Below are positions 12,240-23,035 of a DNA stretch of 64,000 bases, piece after piece. Under the pieces are notes generated by a model, which was given only the letters and a program-made list of their open reading frames with translations, did no database searches and was not told where the DNA came from. The stretch is from assembly GCA_963693315.1 (NCBI GenBank), contig OY856186.1, positions 376,112,331 through 376,176,330 of the forward strand, in the 5' to 3' direction. Source of the stretch: Diogma glabrata (lineage: Eukaryota > Arthropoda > Insecta > Diptera > Cylindrotomidae). Both the position numbers and the translations under genes were made by a program. Every line of letters begins with the position of its first letter. Within the stretch, counting starts at the first letter, position 1.

Positions 12240-13810
12240 GGCAGTCAACATTTTTTTCGTGCTGAGAAACTAAGGTTAAGTCGTAGGAACGCACGAATTA
12301 TTGTAACGGGTCTAGGATCCAACGCAGCAGCACGCAACAACAAGAGGCATTATCGATCTGGAAATTAGCTACCGTCTCCAATCAACTTAAAAGATCAACC
12401 TGCAAGCACTTTTCATATCATAGGTTACTTCAAAGCTATACCTTTGCGGAGAATTGATATAATAAATTTGAACCAAATTAACGATTTACCATTGGCGAAT
12501 CCATATTTGGGTGGATATTTGCGGGATCTGTTCAAAAAGAGACATTACCAGATCCGTCGTTAATTTACATATTGGGGACGATGTGAACAAGTTATTGAAG
12601 CAGTTATGGGCAATTGAAATTCGTAGTTTAGACGTTCAAACTAGTGCAGAAGAGTTCTGTGAAGAACATTTTAAACAAAATTATTTTAGGACTACTGATG
12701 GAAAGTTTATTGTTTGTATTCCATTTACAACTGATGCTAGAAATCTAGGTGCGCGCGAAGATCAATACACACCAATGATGACTTATCGACTCTTAACTGA
12801 CACATATGGTACATCATGTGCTCCATTCCTCGCAATTCGTGTTTTGCAACAAGTTGCTGAGGACAATACAGATATTTATCCAGAAGTTTCTGAAATTATA
12901 CGACGAGACTTCTACGTAGACGATCTGATGACTGAGATGCAAATTTAGAAGAGGCAACGAAACTTCAAGAAGGCATCATTAAATGTCTTAAGACTGCAGG
13001 TCTCAGCCTAAGAAAATATCACAGAAGAGGATCGTAAATTAAAGACAAATTGTTTATCAGATGATCAAAGCATGATGGTTTTGGGAAGCCATTGGGATCC
13101 TGCTGATCAGTTTAAATTTCGATATTCAATTCTATTTCGATTTTTATCTGAAGCGTCTAGGTTGTTTGACCCATTAGTTTGGCTCACACTATCATTATTA
13201 AAACAATGTTCAAAACAGTTGGTGCAATCTTCGAAATGAAATGTTGAATAAAGAACAGATACAAATACTAAGATGGTTACCAGCCTCAAAGTCCAGAAAA
13301 GAGCTGCATAAGTTCTCCGATGCCTCTGAAATGGCATATGCTGCAGTGATCTACGTCAGAACCTATCATAACGGATCCTGGATCACGAATTTGTTGACGT
13401 CTAAAACTAAGATTGTCCCCATTCAGCAACTTTCAGTCCCACGTCTGCAGCTGTCTGAAGCCAATCTCGTGATTAAATTGATGCTATATGTACAAAAGTT
13501 TCTTCCTACGAATGATATTACGATAACCTATTAGACCGATTCTACTATTGTGCTGCATTTTATTTCATCATTACCACGACGTTTGAAAACATATGTAGCA
13601 AATCGATTGTCGGACGTCCTCTGGCACTCTAAAGGAAACCAATGGCATTATGTTAGATCTAGTAATAATCCAGCCGATTTTGCGTCACGCGATGTTGTTC
13701 CTTCGGACTTATCGCGTTTTTGGTGGCATGGACCAGTGTGAATGTAACACGAGGAATTTTAATGGTCTGCTAAAGCTGTTATGAAGATCAAAGAAAATAT
13801 TGCAACCACA
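12240..13810 (+). pseudogene. BEL/Pao pol remnant: protease, RT, RNase H
   Basis: Successive pieces match BEL/Pao pol: RRNARIIVTGLGSNAAAR and INLNQINDLPLANP (protease region, 12280-12510); LLKQLWAIEIRSL...EEFCEEHF and DGKFIVCIPF (12590-12725); then YGTSCAPFLAIRVLQQVA and RRDFYVDDLM (12810-12930), the RT palm with the YVDD catalytic box. QILRWLPASKSRKELHKFSD, ASEMAYAAVIYVRTY, LTSKTKIVPIQQLSVPRLQL and, after a TAG, WHYVRSSNNPADFASRDV and WWHGP follow (13260-13740), typical of the BEL RNase H region. Stops occur at about 12946 and 13535, plus several frameshifts. Coding similarity ends near 13810. Confidence 0.9.
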
Positions 13811-13889
13811 TGGAGGGATCAGTTTTTATTGTTTTGAAATTTTTTTATTTTTGATCTACGGGTGTGACAACCCCGCGTACTCCAGTCCC

Positions 13890-14475
13890 TGCTATTGACA
13901 TACGAGTTCACGTGAGATATCACATACCACTGGCAATAGCAATGAGATATCACTAGCCAAGGTGACCTCTTAAGGGTGGTGGCGGATGAACTGTATGCAG
14001 TCAACGGTAGCACCCTCAATCTTAGCTGTGAAATAATCCTTGATGATGAGACGCTATTGCTTCCTTGAAGAAACGAGCCTTTATATAGCTATGTGTGGGC
14101 TTTAATTATAAGGAAAGAAAGTGCGTCACAGGATCAAGGAATATGCAACCGGCTGGATTATTGGCAACTACATTTTTGTTTTGTTTCAGCAAATTTTTGT
14201 AAAAATTTGCTATTTACTTTTTAATTTACTTTCATTTTCTTTATTCTATCATAAAATATTGGCCTATGTCATATTTTGTCAGTGATAGGATTTTTTGTTT
14301 GGTTATCCATTCTTTAACAAAAAATGTAAAAAACAAAAAAAGAAAGATTTACGTCCATCAACACCTTTGAACGTATGTTGTTGTGGGACCTTGGTCTTAA
14401 AAGGTTTTTATGTGTTATTGTGATACATATTGTAGTTCCTACTACACAACACATTTTATTAAAAAAAAAAAAAAA
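13890..14475 (+). repeat. Dispersed repeat family R, copy 1 (longest)
   Basis: 'ctggcaatagcaatgag' to 'ttattggcctatgtc'-like sequence matches 20475-20825 in direct orientation. The second half ('gtccatcaacacc', 'gttgttgtgggaccttgg', 'cctactacacaac') matches 22765-23035 and 38385-38545 in inverted orientation. It shows no coding capacity. Probably a non-autonomous transposon, class unknown. Confidence 0.7.
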
Positions 14476-14629
14476 GTTGTTATGAAGGGTAATTCAAACT
14501 CCATGATTGAAATTCGAACCGCTGTCCCACCCACATTGGATCTGCCTTGATAGAAACTTTTATAGGTTCTGGTACTCAACCCGTGATCGTCATTCGCAAT
14601 GGTTTCCGTTGGAAGATTGTCATAAACCA

Positions 14630-15750
14630 GTTGTGTGATATTTCCCAATGTAATTTCCTATATTTAATTCGTAATCAATAATCGCTATAGGATTATCAGA
14701 AAACGGTTGTGTAATGTCATTAATCCATAATCGCGCTATTTACTCGCTATTTTGTTTCGTAAACAATGTTTTTTTAAAAATCTTTTCCAATTTCTATTAC
14801 AAACTAGCAGTCCTTACTCTGTAGTGGGTACAATAACTAACGATAAAACAAAAATAAAATTTCCCAAGAAACTACCTTATCGATTCGTTATTGTTGAATA
14901 AACAAAAAAACGGCGTTAACTGACTATAAATAGAAGATGACAGCTAGCTTCTCCCTCTTAGTTTCATATTCTCTGATGAGAATGACATTTTTCGTTGTTG
15001 TTATCATTTAATGTAATAATATACAAAAGAATATAGAGTAATATACAAAAAAATATAAAAAAGATGGAATAATTCCTCATTAATTTTTTTTTAATTCGTG
15101 TGCCAATTTCGTGCATTAATTGTAGATAATTTAATAATTGTGATTTTAATGTCTGAGTTAATCCAATGATAGTAGTTAAATATTCGTGAAAAAATATTAA
15201 AAATTAAAATATATTTCATGTTTTGTGCTGTTCACTAGAATAATTTAAAAAGAAATCTCTAGTAAAAGAAAATCATACCAAAAAAATATATATATATTTC
15301 GTGTTTGTATTGTTCAATAGATAAAATTTGAAAAAAAAAAAATAATATATAATCTAATTAGTGCGTTCCACAAACTGGGAACAAGAACAAAAATGGACAG
15401 TTAGAACAAGAACCAAAAATTTTTAGATAAGTAGCTTACACTTTGTAGTATATTTTGTGTAGGTAGCATGCTATAGATAGCATTTATAAATTCAGTATTT
15501 CGTTTTTTATTGTGTATAATTTATTTTGTGATAAAGTTTAAATTAATTCTGAATGTTAAAAACAACGATCAGCTGACAAATTAACGAAGTTGATGGTGAA
15601 TTGCTGCACCGCCATTTTTGATTTATGAACTAGAAATAATTAGTTAGATTATTTAATTACTATTGAATCGTGTAATAAAGACTGTTGTGGTCCACCACAC
15701 CAGTCCCTTATTCATGTATAACTTTGAAGTTCTAATACATATTATACACC
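14630..15750 (+). other. Possible solo LTR or promoter-bearing repeat; no gene
   Basis: A TATA-like 'gactataaatagaag' lies at about 14920-14935 and an 'aataaagactg' polyadenylation-like motif at about 15674, spacing compatible with a long LTR. No second copy exists in the window, so this is only a suggestion. Otherwise AT-rich. Confidence 0.2.
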
Positions 15751-16230
15751 CGGTGTATAAACTACATTGTATAATGTTATAAACCTAAATCAAATTTCAC
15801 TAATTAAACAATTTCATAAATTTGCATAATTTAAATAATAAACAAATTTCTCACTTGTTCAAAAATGCTTAATTGCATTTTCAATCACGTAGGCAACTTA
15901 TTTTAGATTGGTGAAACATGAGTTCACCAGAACGCTGATTGGCTAAACATTTATATTCGTTTTTTCTGAAGCTAGTTATCATCAGTTGTGGTGCGGTTTT
16001 CTTTGAGCAAAGAAGCTCAAACGTGTTGTAGATTAATCTTTATAAAAGTTATTTTAATAGTGAATACCTTGATCATAAAAATACTTAAGATTTGACATAA
16101 TCTAAAACGAAAAGGGAGTTTTATAACAAAATTACATAAACCTTGGAAATACTAAATAAAGGAATTTATAATAAAATTACATAATTCTGGAGTTATTATT
16201 TAATTGCACATCTCAAATATTGGCACATAT
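15751..16230. other. No gene seen
   Basis: AT-rich. A moderately GC-rich patch at 15900-16030 with 'catcagttgtggtgcgg' looks promoter-like but has no supporting coding sequence downstream. Confidence 0.4.
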
Positions 16231-16241
16231 CCTGGAAATTG

Positions 16242-16960
16242 TTAGCTGTTTTTTTCATCAATACAATTTGGCAACTGGAGATTCAACAGACCGAGGAACA
16301 ACTTTCTTTGTTCAAGATTTTTTTTGTATACCGTTCTATTAATTTGTACAACCAAATTACCTGTAGTTAAATTAAAATAAAGGTCATTTGCTCGTAACGT
16401 TCGGTTTTTTTTGCTTATACCGTTCCATAATTCATATATAGCGGCGAACGATAGCATAAGGCTAACTGACTTCGAATTATACCAAAGCTTATAATCCTGC
16501 CATTGGTGTGACATTTGTTTTTTGGATGATCAACAGTAAGTTCAACCAACGCTTATATTTGCATACAACGCTTCCAGATACCGTTGTGGATTCAGCAATA
16601 ATCTATGCAGTTACCATGCTTCAATAATTTGTCCAGTCGAGATTAGCTATTCATTGCTAAAATTGTTATCATTTATTCGATCATAACATACACTACAATC
16701 AGCCAGCGATTTGGGATTGAACCACTGCCAACCTTTGTCATTCACACGACGACTAAAATATTCGATTCCGCAACTACATCTATACATATAAACTTTCAAT
16801 TATTCAACTTTCCATACGCCTGGGTTGGATTTGAACATTGTGGAGCCACACCGATATTCAATCCAGGGTAATTGGTGGAACATGTTCCGCTGAACATTCG
16901 GCAAACGCGAAGGGGGAGCTGATCACATAATGAGTTGAGTCATATTCTATTTTTAATTGA
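16242..16960 (-). other. Unidentified minus-strand ORF region
   Basis: A 90-codon minus-strand ORF ends at 16242 (MSHQWQDYKLWYNS at the start, then YELWNGISKK, LRANDLYFNLTTGNLV, CIDEKNS). Its composition is less A/T-driven than most random ORFs here, but I recognise no family. Upstream on the same strand, CSCGIEYFSRRVNDKG and a 'ggttcaatccc' B-box-like motif (about 16705-16730) are seen, with stops between. It may be a degraded gene or element. Confidence 0.25.
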
Positions 16961-16977
16961 TGTATGAATGATTACAG

Positions 16978-17060
16978 TTATGTGTGTGGGTGTGTGAGTG
17001 CGTGGATATGGACGTATGGTCGTGAGTACGTGTGTGTGAGTTCATGGATGCATGCGCGTA
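16978..17060 (+). repeat. GT-rich simple sequence
   Basis: Imperfect (GT)n-like tract with 'gtgtgtgggtgtgtgagtgc'. The minus-strand ORF crossing it is an artefact. It flanks the SOAT-like fragment on its left. Confidence 0.7.
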
Positions 17061-17299
17061 TGTTTGTCATAGTCATAATCTGACATGTGAATGAGAATTT
17101 TGCCGCAATATAAAAACCAAATAAATAAAAAATTTTTGTAAAATAAAACCAATAAAAATGATTGAGTTGCAAATTAACGTTATAGGACAAATCCCATTTT
17201 ATAAATATATGTGGTTTTTTGTTTTTTTTTTCTTTATTATTATTTTGAAATTTCCATTAGCATGCTATTTCATGTGATTTAATCATTATTAGTAATGAC

Positions 17300-18240
17300 T
17301 TAGTGTTGGAAAATATGAGGGACAACCAACAAATAAAAGTAAAGGGTTCACAGCCAATGGTTCCAAGGATCCTGATAACACAACTAATGATAATGAAAGC
17401 TTAACGGGGAAAAAATGTAGTACTACCAACAAAAAAAACCGATGAATTATTAGCCAAATTGAAAATCAGGAGTAACCAACGGGTTAAACTGAAGAAGTCG
17501 AAGTCGATTGATGACCATAAATGGTTCGATCGTCAGTACATCGAACGTAATTCCATGTTGACGGCTATGCGAGAAGTGAAACATATAATAGCAATCTATG
17601 ATAGTTTCTTTTTTATTTATTTTATTGCATTTACAGTATTTTGGGGCTTTCGTATACGGTTTGTCATAATCTATCCGAGCAGGGATAGTTAAATTTTTAT
17701 TTTCCTCAGCTGGCAAATAAATGGGAAAAACTCATCATAGTTTTAATGATATGGCTTCCATCGTTCTCATTAACATTAATGGTCCAACAGTTTATTTTTT
17801 GGACTAAACTGTACGAACGGGCTTCTACAAATGAAATTTTATATTCTCCTTTCTTCTCTTTTTACATGAACTATTTAATATTGGTGGGTTACACAATAAC
17901 CAATCAATGGGTTGTTCATAATCACCTCTCGGTAACATCTATTGCATTCTTAATGCAAATAATCCGACTGTGGATGAAGAGTTATGCATTTATGCGAACA
18001 ACCGCCAGTGGTATAGTGGGAAATACTGATCGACAATATCAACCAATATTTTTTTTTGATTAATTATATGTTGTGTTTGCTCCAACTTTGATTTACCGCT
18101 ATAGTTATCCAATAAATAGAAAAATTAATTGGGTGTAAGCGGCCCGATACTTATATACAGTCGATCGTTGGTTGGCGATTCACTTTCTAGAGGGATATTG
18201 TATCGATTTTGGGAAAGACCGAAATGAAACTCATCATTTT
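17300..18240 (+). pseudogene. Sterol O-acyltransferase (SOAT/ACAT)-like gene fragment, broken
   Basis: SOAT enzymes are ER membrane proteins of the MBOAT family that esterify sterols with fatty acyl-CoA. Here the frame gives a polar N-terminal part (DELLAKLKIRSNQRVKLKK), then WFDRQYIERNSMLTAMREVKH and IIAIYDSFFFIYFIAF (17520-17640), matching the conserved start of the membrane domain. After a stop at about 17690, WEKLIIVLMIWLPSF, FFSFYMNYLILVGYT, TNQWVVHNHLSVTS and LWMKSYAFMRTTASG follow (17720-18015). The SOAT hallmark FAPTLIYRYSYP comes after another stop (18070-18115). At least three stops and a frameshift near 17430 show it is not functional. The catalytic His/Asn region lies beyond the fragment. 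'ttttattttcctcag' just before 17710 resembles a splice acceptor, so the copy may retain an intron. Confidence 0.75.
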
Positions 18241-18307
18241 TTTTTGTAACTAGGACTATATCAACAATTGCAGTTATATATATTCGTATGGATTTTATAC
18301 GTTAGAA

Positions 18308-18425
18308 CTAGTATGAGTGTGTGCAAGCGGGTGTGTGAGTGTGTGTGCGTGAGTGAGAGAATGAAGTGTGAGAGTGAGTGAAGGTGGGAGTGTATGGGGT
18401 GCGAGAATGGGTGAATGTGTGAGTG
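18308..18425 (+). repeat. GT/GA-rich simple sequence
   Basis: Degenerate 'gtgtgtgagtgtgtgtgcgtg' followed by 'gagtgagtg'-type repeats. Mirrors the tract at 16978-17060 on the other side of the SOAT-like fragment. Confidence 0.7.
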
Positions 18426-18699
18426 TTTTAAAATAAAGGGGTTGGACGTGGTGATCGCGGTTCTTTCATATACGGAGGTCGCCAGACTCTACTTAATTCA
18501 CTTGCCTTTTTCTTTTTCCGTTCTCATCATGTTTTTCGCGTACTATTGTTTATTTGTGATGAAGTAGCAGGATTTCTTACTCGTTCCTATGGATTGCAGC
18601 TAGTCTGGGGCTATAAATAAATCTCGCTAGGTACGCGAGCTGCTATGCCACTTCGGTGTTATTCACCGAAGAGCACTTCATTACAAAGTTGAGGAAAAA

Positions 18700-19935
18700 A
18701 AAACCAGTCGTTCAGGTTTTCTAAGCCACCGCTGAAGATTCTGTCGTAACGCTACTCCGGGATGTCTCAATGACATCATTATTCGTGTTGGACGACGTAT
18801 TCAGAATGCTGAGGTTTTCGTGGCTGTGAAGCATCCCATCATTCTCTCTGGGAAAATAAATTAGCTGACCGAATTGCTGCAAATGAACATTGCAGGAATC
18901 TGCACGCTCGACAAACTTTGCTGGTGTGCACATTTTGGCATGAATAATACGAAGTTGCATGAGATGTTTCAGGTTTAGCCAAAACCTATGTCACCAACAA
19001 ATGGGTAATTTTCCTAGCGCACGAGTTACATACTCTCGTCCATTTGTAAGGGCTGGTAATGATTATGCCGGCCCAGTTCTTGATAAACCAGCAAAGGGAC
19101 GACATAAGGAACATAAGGGTTACATATCCATTTTTGTTTGTCTAAGTACCAAGGCCGTACATATAGAGTTGGTTAATGATGCATCAACCGATTCCTTTCT
19201 CACTGCATGGCATCGATTTTGTGCAACAAGAGGGGTGTGCAGCGCGTTTTATAGTGACAATGGGAGCAACTGGTTCCTAATGTTAAATAAAAACACTAAT
19301 CATATTTATTTATCCATAGAGAGCAAATATAATGGCATTTTAATCCTCCAACAGAACTGCACTTTGGAGGGTTATGGGAAGCAGCCGTCATAGTCGACTA
19401 AGTTTCACTGAAGAAGTGTTCTTGGTGAGTCTATCCTTACCTACGAAGAGATGAGCACATTTCTTGCAGAGATTGAAGCTATTTTAAATTCACGTCCGTT
19501 TAATTCAGATTGGTCAACCACTCATAATGATCCCTCAGCAAAGTTTGGTCGATGTGAAGATGTCACATTAACCAAGATGGCAAATGACACAGAAGCTAAT
19601 TCAGCTCTTATGGTCGAGAGTGCCTGGCAAGCCTTCAAAGTTGCAACAAGTGGTTTGCAAAAGCAAATTTTGATGATCGGAGATTAAGTTTTGGTTAAGG
19701 ATGAAAACTTACCTCAAGCAAAGGGGCACATTGGCAGGATTGAGAAGATTGAAAGGACTTATTACCCTGGAGAAAATAGACTATTCCATGTGGTGTCGGT
19801 AAAAATGGCCGGAGGGCCATTTGAACGCCATTTACATAAGTTGTCAAAATTACCAATAGCTGTTGAAACTGAGGGTTCAAGGTTGGCGGGTCCAAAAACA
19901 TTTTTGGACCCAAACGAGTGGGGTGTCATTTGAAA
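18700..19935 (+). pseudogene. BEL/Pao integrase remnant
   Basis: The second half of the BEL pol. LNDIIIRVGRRIQNAEVF and VKHPIILSG (18765-18845) are the integrase N-terminal region. The catalytic core follows: AGNDYAGPVLDKP, GYISIFVCLSTKAVHIELV and FYSDNGSNW (19050-19270), then HFGGLWEAA (19360-19385) in a shifted frame. The Asp-Asp-Glu triad is therefore still readable. EAILNSRPFNSDWST (19475-19510) and DVLVKDENLPQAKGHIGRIEK-like residues up to HLHKLSKLP (19680-19855) form the C-terminal region. A TAA interrupts at 19684 and there are other frame breaks. The integrase would insert the cDNA into the chromosome. Confidence 0.9.
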
Positions 19936-20474
19936 GAGCACTTAATTTAAGAAACATTGCAATATTTTTTAGAATTTTGCGATGCACAGTTTTTTAGTTA
20001 TTGATAAAAAAGTGCTATTTTAAGTGTGTGTATACCACCCTATATTTCGACGCTGATTTATAGAACAAATATTCCCAATTTAAACCATTAAAATACTGGT
20101 TAAATCTTTCTTTAGTTAACATAAACAGCTATGGATAAGATTTAACCTCCGGTTACATTTTTGATCAATGTAGATGTGATTGACATTTGCTATATTGACT
20201 TCTACGATTAAACATTTATTCTGTTATGCGTCCATAGTCTGGCGATATAAGACCTTACAACATAACTTTATGTCATTTATTTTTGATATTGTGTTCTTTT
20301 ACATTCATGGAACCCTTGGTGAGAAAATTTTATTTGTACTTGTCCGACTTTTTTTTATTGTAAAGCGGTGAAGTGTCAAAAGTTTAATGAAACTTATCAC
20401 TTCACCGCATCACAGTCAGAATGTACCTGCAGCCGCGGCTATTGGTATTATAAGTTTATTTGAGGGTTTCTATA
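19936..20474. other. No gene; expected position of BEL 3' LTR
   Basis: AT-rich. A 3' LTR would be expected here but no copy matching sequence upstream of 11441 was recognised. Confidence 0.3.
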
Positions 20475-20825
20475 TTGCTGGCAATAGCAGTGAGTTATCA
20501 CTGGCGAAAATGATTCCTAAGAGCAGTTTAACTCTATACAGTCAACGGTTGCAACCTAAATCTTAGTTATGGAATTTGTCTTGATGATGTCACGTCATTA
20601 CTCTCTCGAAGTAATAAACTTTCATATAACTCTGTAGATGCGGCCTTTAATTCTTGGTGAAATTCATACATCACATGATCAATGAATGTGTGACTAGCAT
20701 TGGGATTATTGGCAATTCCCAAATTTAGTATTGTTGCTGTATATTTTTTAACAAAACTATTTACATTTTTAACTTTAAATTTTTTTTGTTTCTTCCGTTT
20801 TATCATAAATTATTGGCCTATGTCT
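20475..20825 (+). repeat. Dispersed repeat family R, copy 2
   Basis: Direct relative of 13890-14270. It shares 'ctggcaatagcagtgag', 'tatacagtcaacgg', 'ttgatgatg' and 'attattggcctatgtc'. Similarity is moderate and the copy stops before the second half seen in copy 1. Confidence 0.65.
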
Positions 20826-20869
20826 ATGCATCTGCATCTCTTTAGCTTGTACTCAGTAAACTAGAAATT

Positions 20870-21520
20870 AAAGGAACGTGTTAGCTCGTGATTGAGGAGT
20901 ACATCAATACACGCATAAAGGAGAGGAAAACCGAATCATCTGAAGTATTAAAATATTTCTAGAATGGAAACATTGCTTTCATCGATGGTCGATGTCGATC
21001 AAACAAATTTATCGTTTAAAGTCGAAGCTGCATATAAAAGTTTGTTTAACGATAACTTAACGTTACATGGAGCAGCAAACAAGGGATGTTAAATGGATTA
21101 TTGAGCTTCTCACACTACTGGATCATCGAGCACAAATTACAACGACACTGCAACTGAGGATGTGGTTCCGATTCCGGTCGATTTATTGGATGAAAAATTT
21201 GTAAAAATATAATGCAACGCAGTATTAATTCAAGCTTAATACCTATACAAAACAGTTTTGGTTAGAATTTAACTAAATAAAATATTAAATTGCAAATGGC
21301 AGCGAAATGAAAATATTTCAGCAAAGTACATAGAGGACCTCCTTTGCAGCGAATATATAATGATTACAGATTGACCATTCCACCAACAAATGTGGAATTG
21401 GAACGGGCTTTTTCAGCCTACGGAAATAATATGTCCAAATTAATTAATAGGCTTTTACAATAAATCAGTTGAGGCCTTATGTTTTCTAAAATACTATTTC
21501 TTAAATCATTCGAAAATTTA
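20870..21520 (+). pseudogene. hAT-family transposase C-terminal remnant
   Basis: The clearest piece reads RLTIPPTNVELERAFSAYGN followed by NMSKLINRLLQ (21370-21462), then leucine-rich MFSKILFLKSF. This is the hAT dimerisation domain, with the conserved Glu-Arg and Phe-Ser positions. Upstream, EYINTRIKERKTESSEVLKYF (20905-20960) and a Ser/Thr-rich stretch (SSSTTTTTATEDVVPIP, about 21125-21175) fit the preceding part of such a transposase. Several stops are present. A 'cccggagtcccgggat' motif at 21663 may come from the element's end. Confidence 0.7.
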
Positions 21521-21809
21521 AGGAGCTTGTTTTTCTTTATGTAATATTGTTAAAGTTTTGTTTTTATTCTTGAGTGTTTTTGAATTATTTTGGAGTTGCT
21601 TGCATATTTGAAAATGGTGTTTTTGCTTCATTATTTCCAATTTTCTTTACAAATTTAAAATCCCGGAGTCCCGGGATAGTCAAATTAAAAACTAACCTCA
21701 AATATAGCAAAACCATATTGCCGAAACATTTTAGAAATCAGGATCTATTAATGAAGACGTCGATAAGTAATGGTATTTTCTCAAAGATGCCGTTTAAGCG
21801 CTGCTGAGG

Positions 21810-22495
21810 GAATAATTGGACGACTACAAAACCACTCCTAGAAGCAATGGATGGATCAAGCATGTCTTAACGCTATTCGATACAAAAGAGATTGCTATCG
21901 AAATTGTCTGCAAGGACGCAACACCAGGTCCACGAAAGAGAACTATAAACTGGCAAGACAAGCAGTTACAAAGCAATGTAGACGAACGAAGAGAGAATGG
22001 TGGAAGAGAAAGTGTGAGGAGATTGAAAGCTTCAATAAGGAACATCAATCGCGCAACTTCTTTCAACAGGTTAAAACCTTAAAGAAAGGCCCTCAAACTA
22101 GATCGACAGCTATTCAAAACAGAGATGGGGAGCAACAAGTATAGACCTTAAAAATATTTTAGATACTTGCGCCGCTTATTTTGAGAATCTTCTGAATCTA
22201 AGTGACCAGCAATAAGTCGGGCGACGAGCAAAGCTTTTTGTGCGTCAAAGGTACGTCAAAGAGGAATTCGAAGTGGCGCTGTCAAAATTAAAACGCAATA
22301 AAGCACATGGTATCGACGATATAACATCTGAAATGATTGTCATGGTGGTGAAAATCTATCCTTAAGATTGTTTGAACTTGTTCAAATGATCTGGAGGACT
22401 GAAACCATGCCACAGGACTGAAACACAACTATGCTGGTACCAATCCATAAAAAGGGTAATCACCTAAAATTCATAGATATCCGTATCATAACTAG
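21810..22495 (+). pseudogene. LINE RT fragment (RTE-like)
   Basis: After the lysine/arginine-rich linker (YKLARQAVTKQCRRTKREWW, RNFFQQVKTLKK, 21920-22090) comes an RT N-terminal region: VKEEFEVALSKLKRNKAHGI, DDITSEMI (22258-22340), LFKMIWRTETMPQD and TMLVPIHKKGNHLKFIDIR (22370-22487). This order is typical of non-LTR retrotransposons, closest by eye to RTE-type elements. The fragment ends before the palm catalytic box. Stops at 22142, 22218 and about 22364 make it inactive. Confidence 0.75.
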
Positions 22496-22764
22496 AGGTG
22501 CTTGAATGAAATGTTTAAGGGCGCTTAATGTTCAATGTCAATTTCAAAATATTAAAGTTAAAAAGTTTTTCCTCTTTTCGATGTGAGATTCTCTTGTTGA
22601 TTTGAGATGTTTTTTACCACATGCAAAAAATAACACCTGATACAGGTCTTAAAATTTTTAATAAATACTTTGCGGTCGAAAAACTAACTAATTTGGATAA
22701 ACTAACTAACTAACAAGCACACACTTATTTAAAAAGAAAATCGTTTACGGTGCCATGGGAACAC
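22496..22764. other. Short AT-rich spacer, no gene
   Basis: Nothing recognisable between the LINE fragment and the next repeat copy. Confidence 0.5.
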
Positions 22765-23035
22765 ATAACATTTTTTTTTATTACATGTGTTGTGTAGTAG
22801 GAATTACAATATGTGTCACAACAACTCATAAACACCTTTTAAGACCAAGGTCGCACAACAACATGCGTTCTAAGGTGATGATGGACGCAAATTTGTTTTT
22901 TTTTATATTATTTTATAGAAGGAATAACCAAATAAATTAATCCCATCACACATGAAATATGACATAGGCCGATACTTAATGATATAAGATAGAAAAAATA
23001 GAAATAGAATAAAAGGTAAACTTTTTTATTATATT
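22765..23035 (-). repeat. Dispersed repeat family R, copy 3 (inverted)
   Basis: Reverse complement of 14220-14470. It shares 'gttgtgtagtaggaattaca', 'ccttttaagaccaaggtc', 'acaacaacatgcgttct' and 'aaatatgacataggcc'. Confidence 0.75.

Larger units (their letters stand above)
13835..18700. other. Foreign block splitting the BEL element
   Basis: No BEL coding sequence is seen here. The block is a mosaic: a dispersed repeat copy (13890-14475), an LTR-like stretch (14630-15750), an unidentified minus-strand ORF region (16240-16960), GT-rich tracts (16978-17060, 18308-18425) and a SOAT gene fragment (17300-18240). A hairpin (8-bp stem, 5-nt loop) sits at 18651-18671, near the right edge. The BEL integrase frame resumes at about 18700-18770. 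Confidence 0.6.
11441..19935 (+). mobile_element. BEL/Pao LTR retrotransposon, split and decayed
   Basis: Gag-like, protease, RT, RNase H and integrase parts of a BEL/Pao polyprotein occur in the right order on the plus strand. They are split by foreign sequence from about 13830 to 18700. Many stops and frameshifts make it inactive. Flanking LTRs are not recognised. Details are in the separate entries. Confidence 0.85.

Noticed and set aside
16242..16514. Ligand-gated ion channel exon (a WQDYKLWYN-like motif recalls nicotinic receptors)
   Set aside because: The flanking residues do not follow the receptor pattern, so the resemblance is limited to a few positions.
18651..18671. Hairpin as a Helitron 3' terminus
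   Set aside because: The stem is perfect but no CTRR end follows within about 15 bases, and the 5' TC end is not evident. Kept only as a suggestion.
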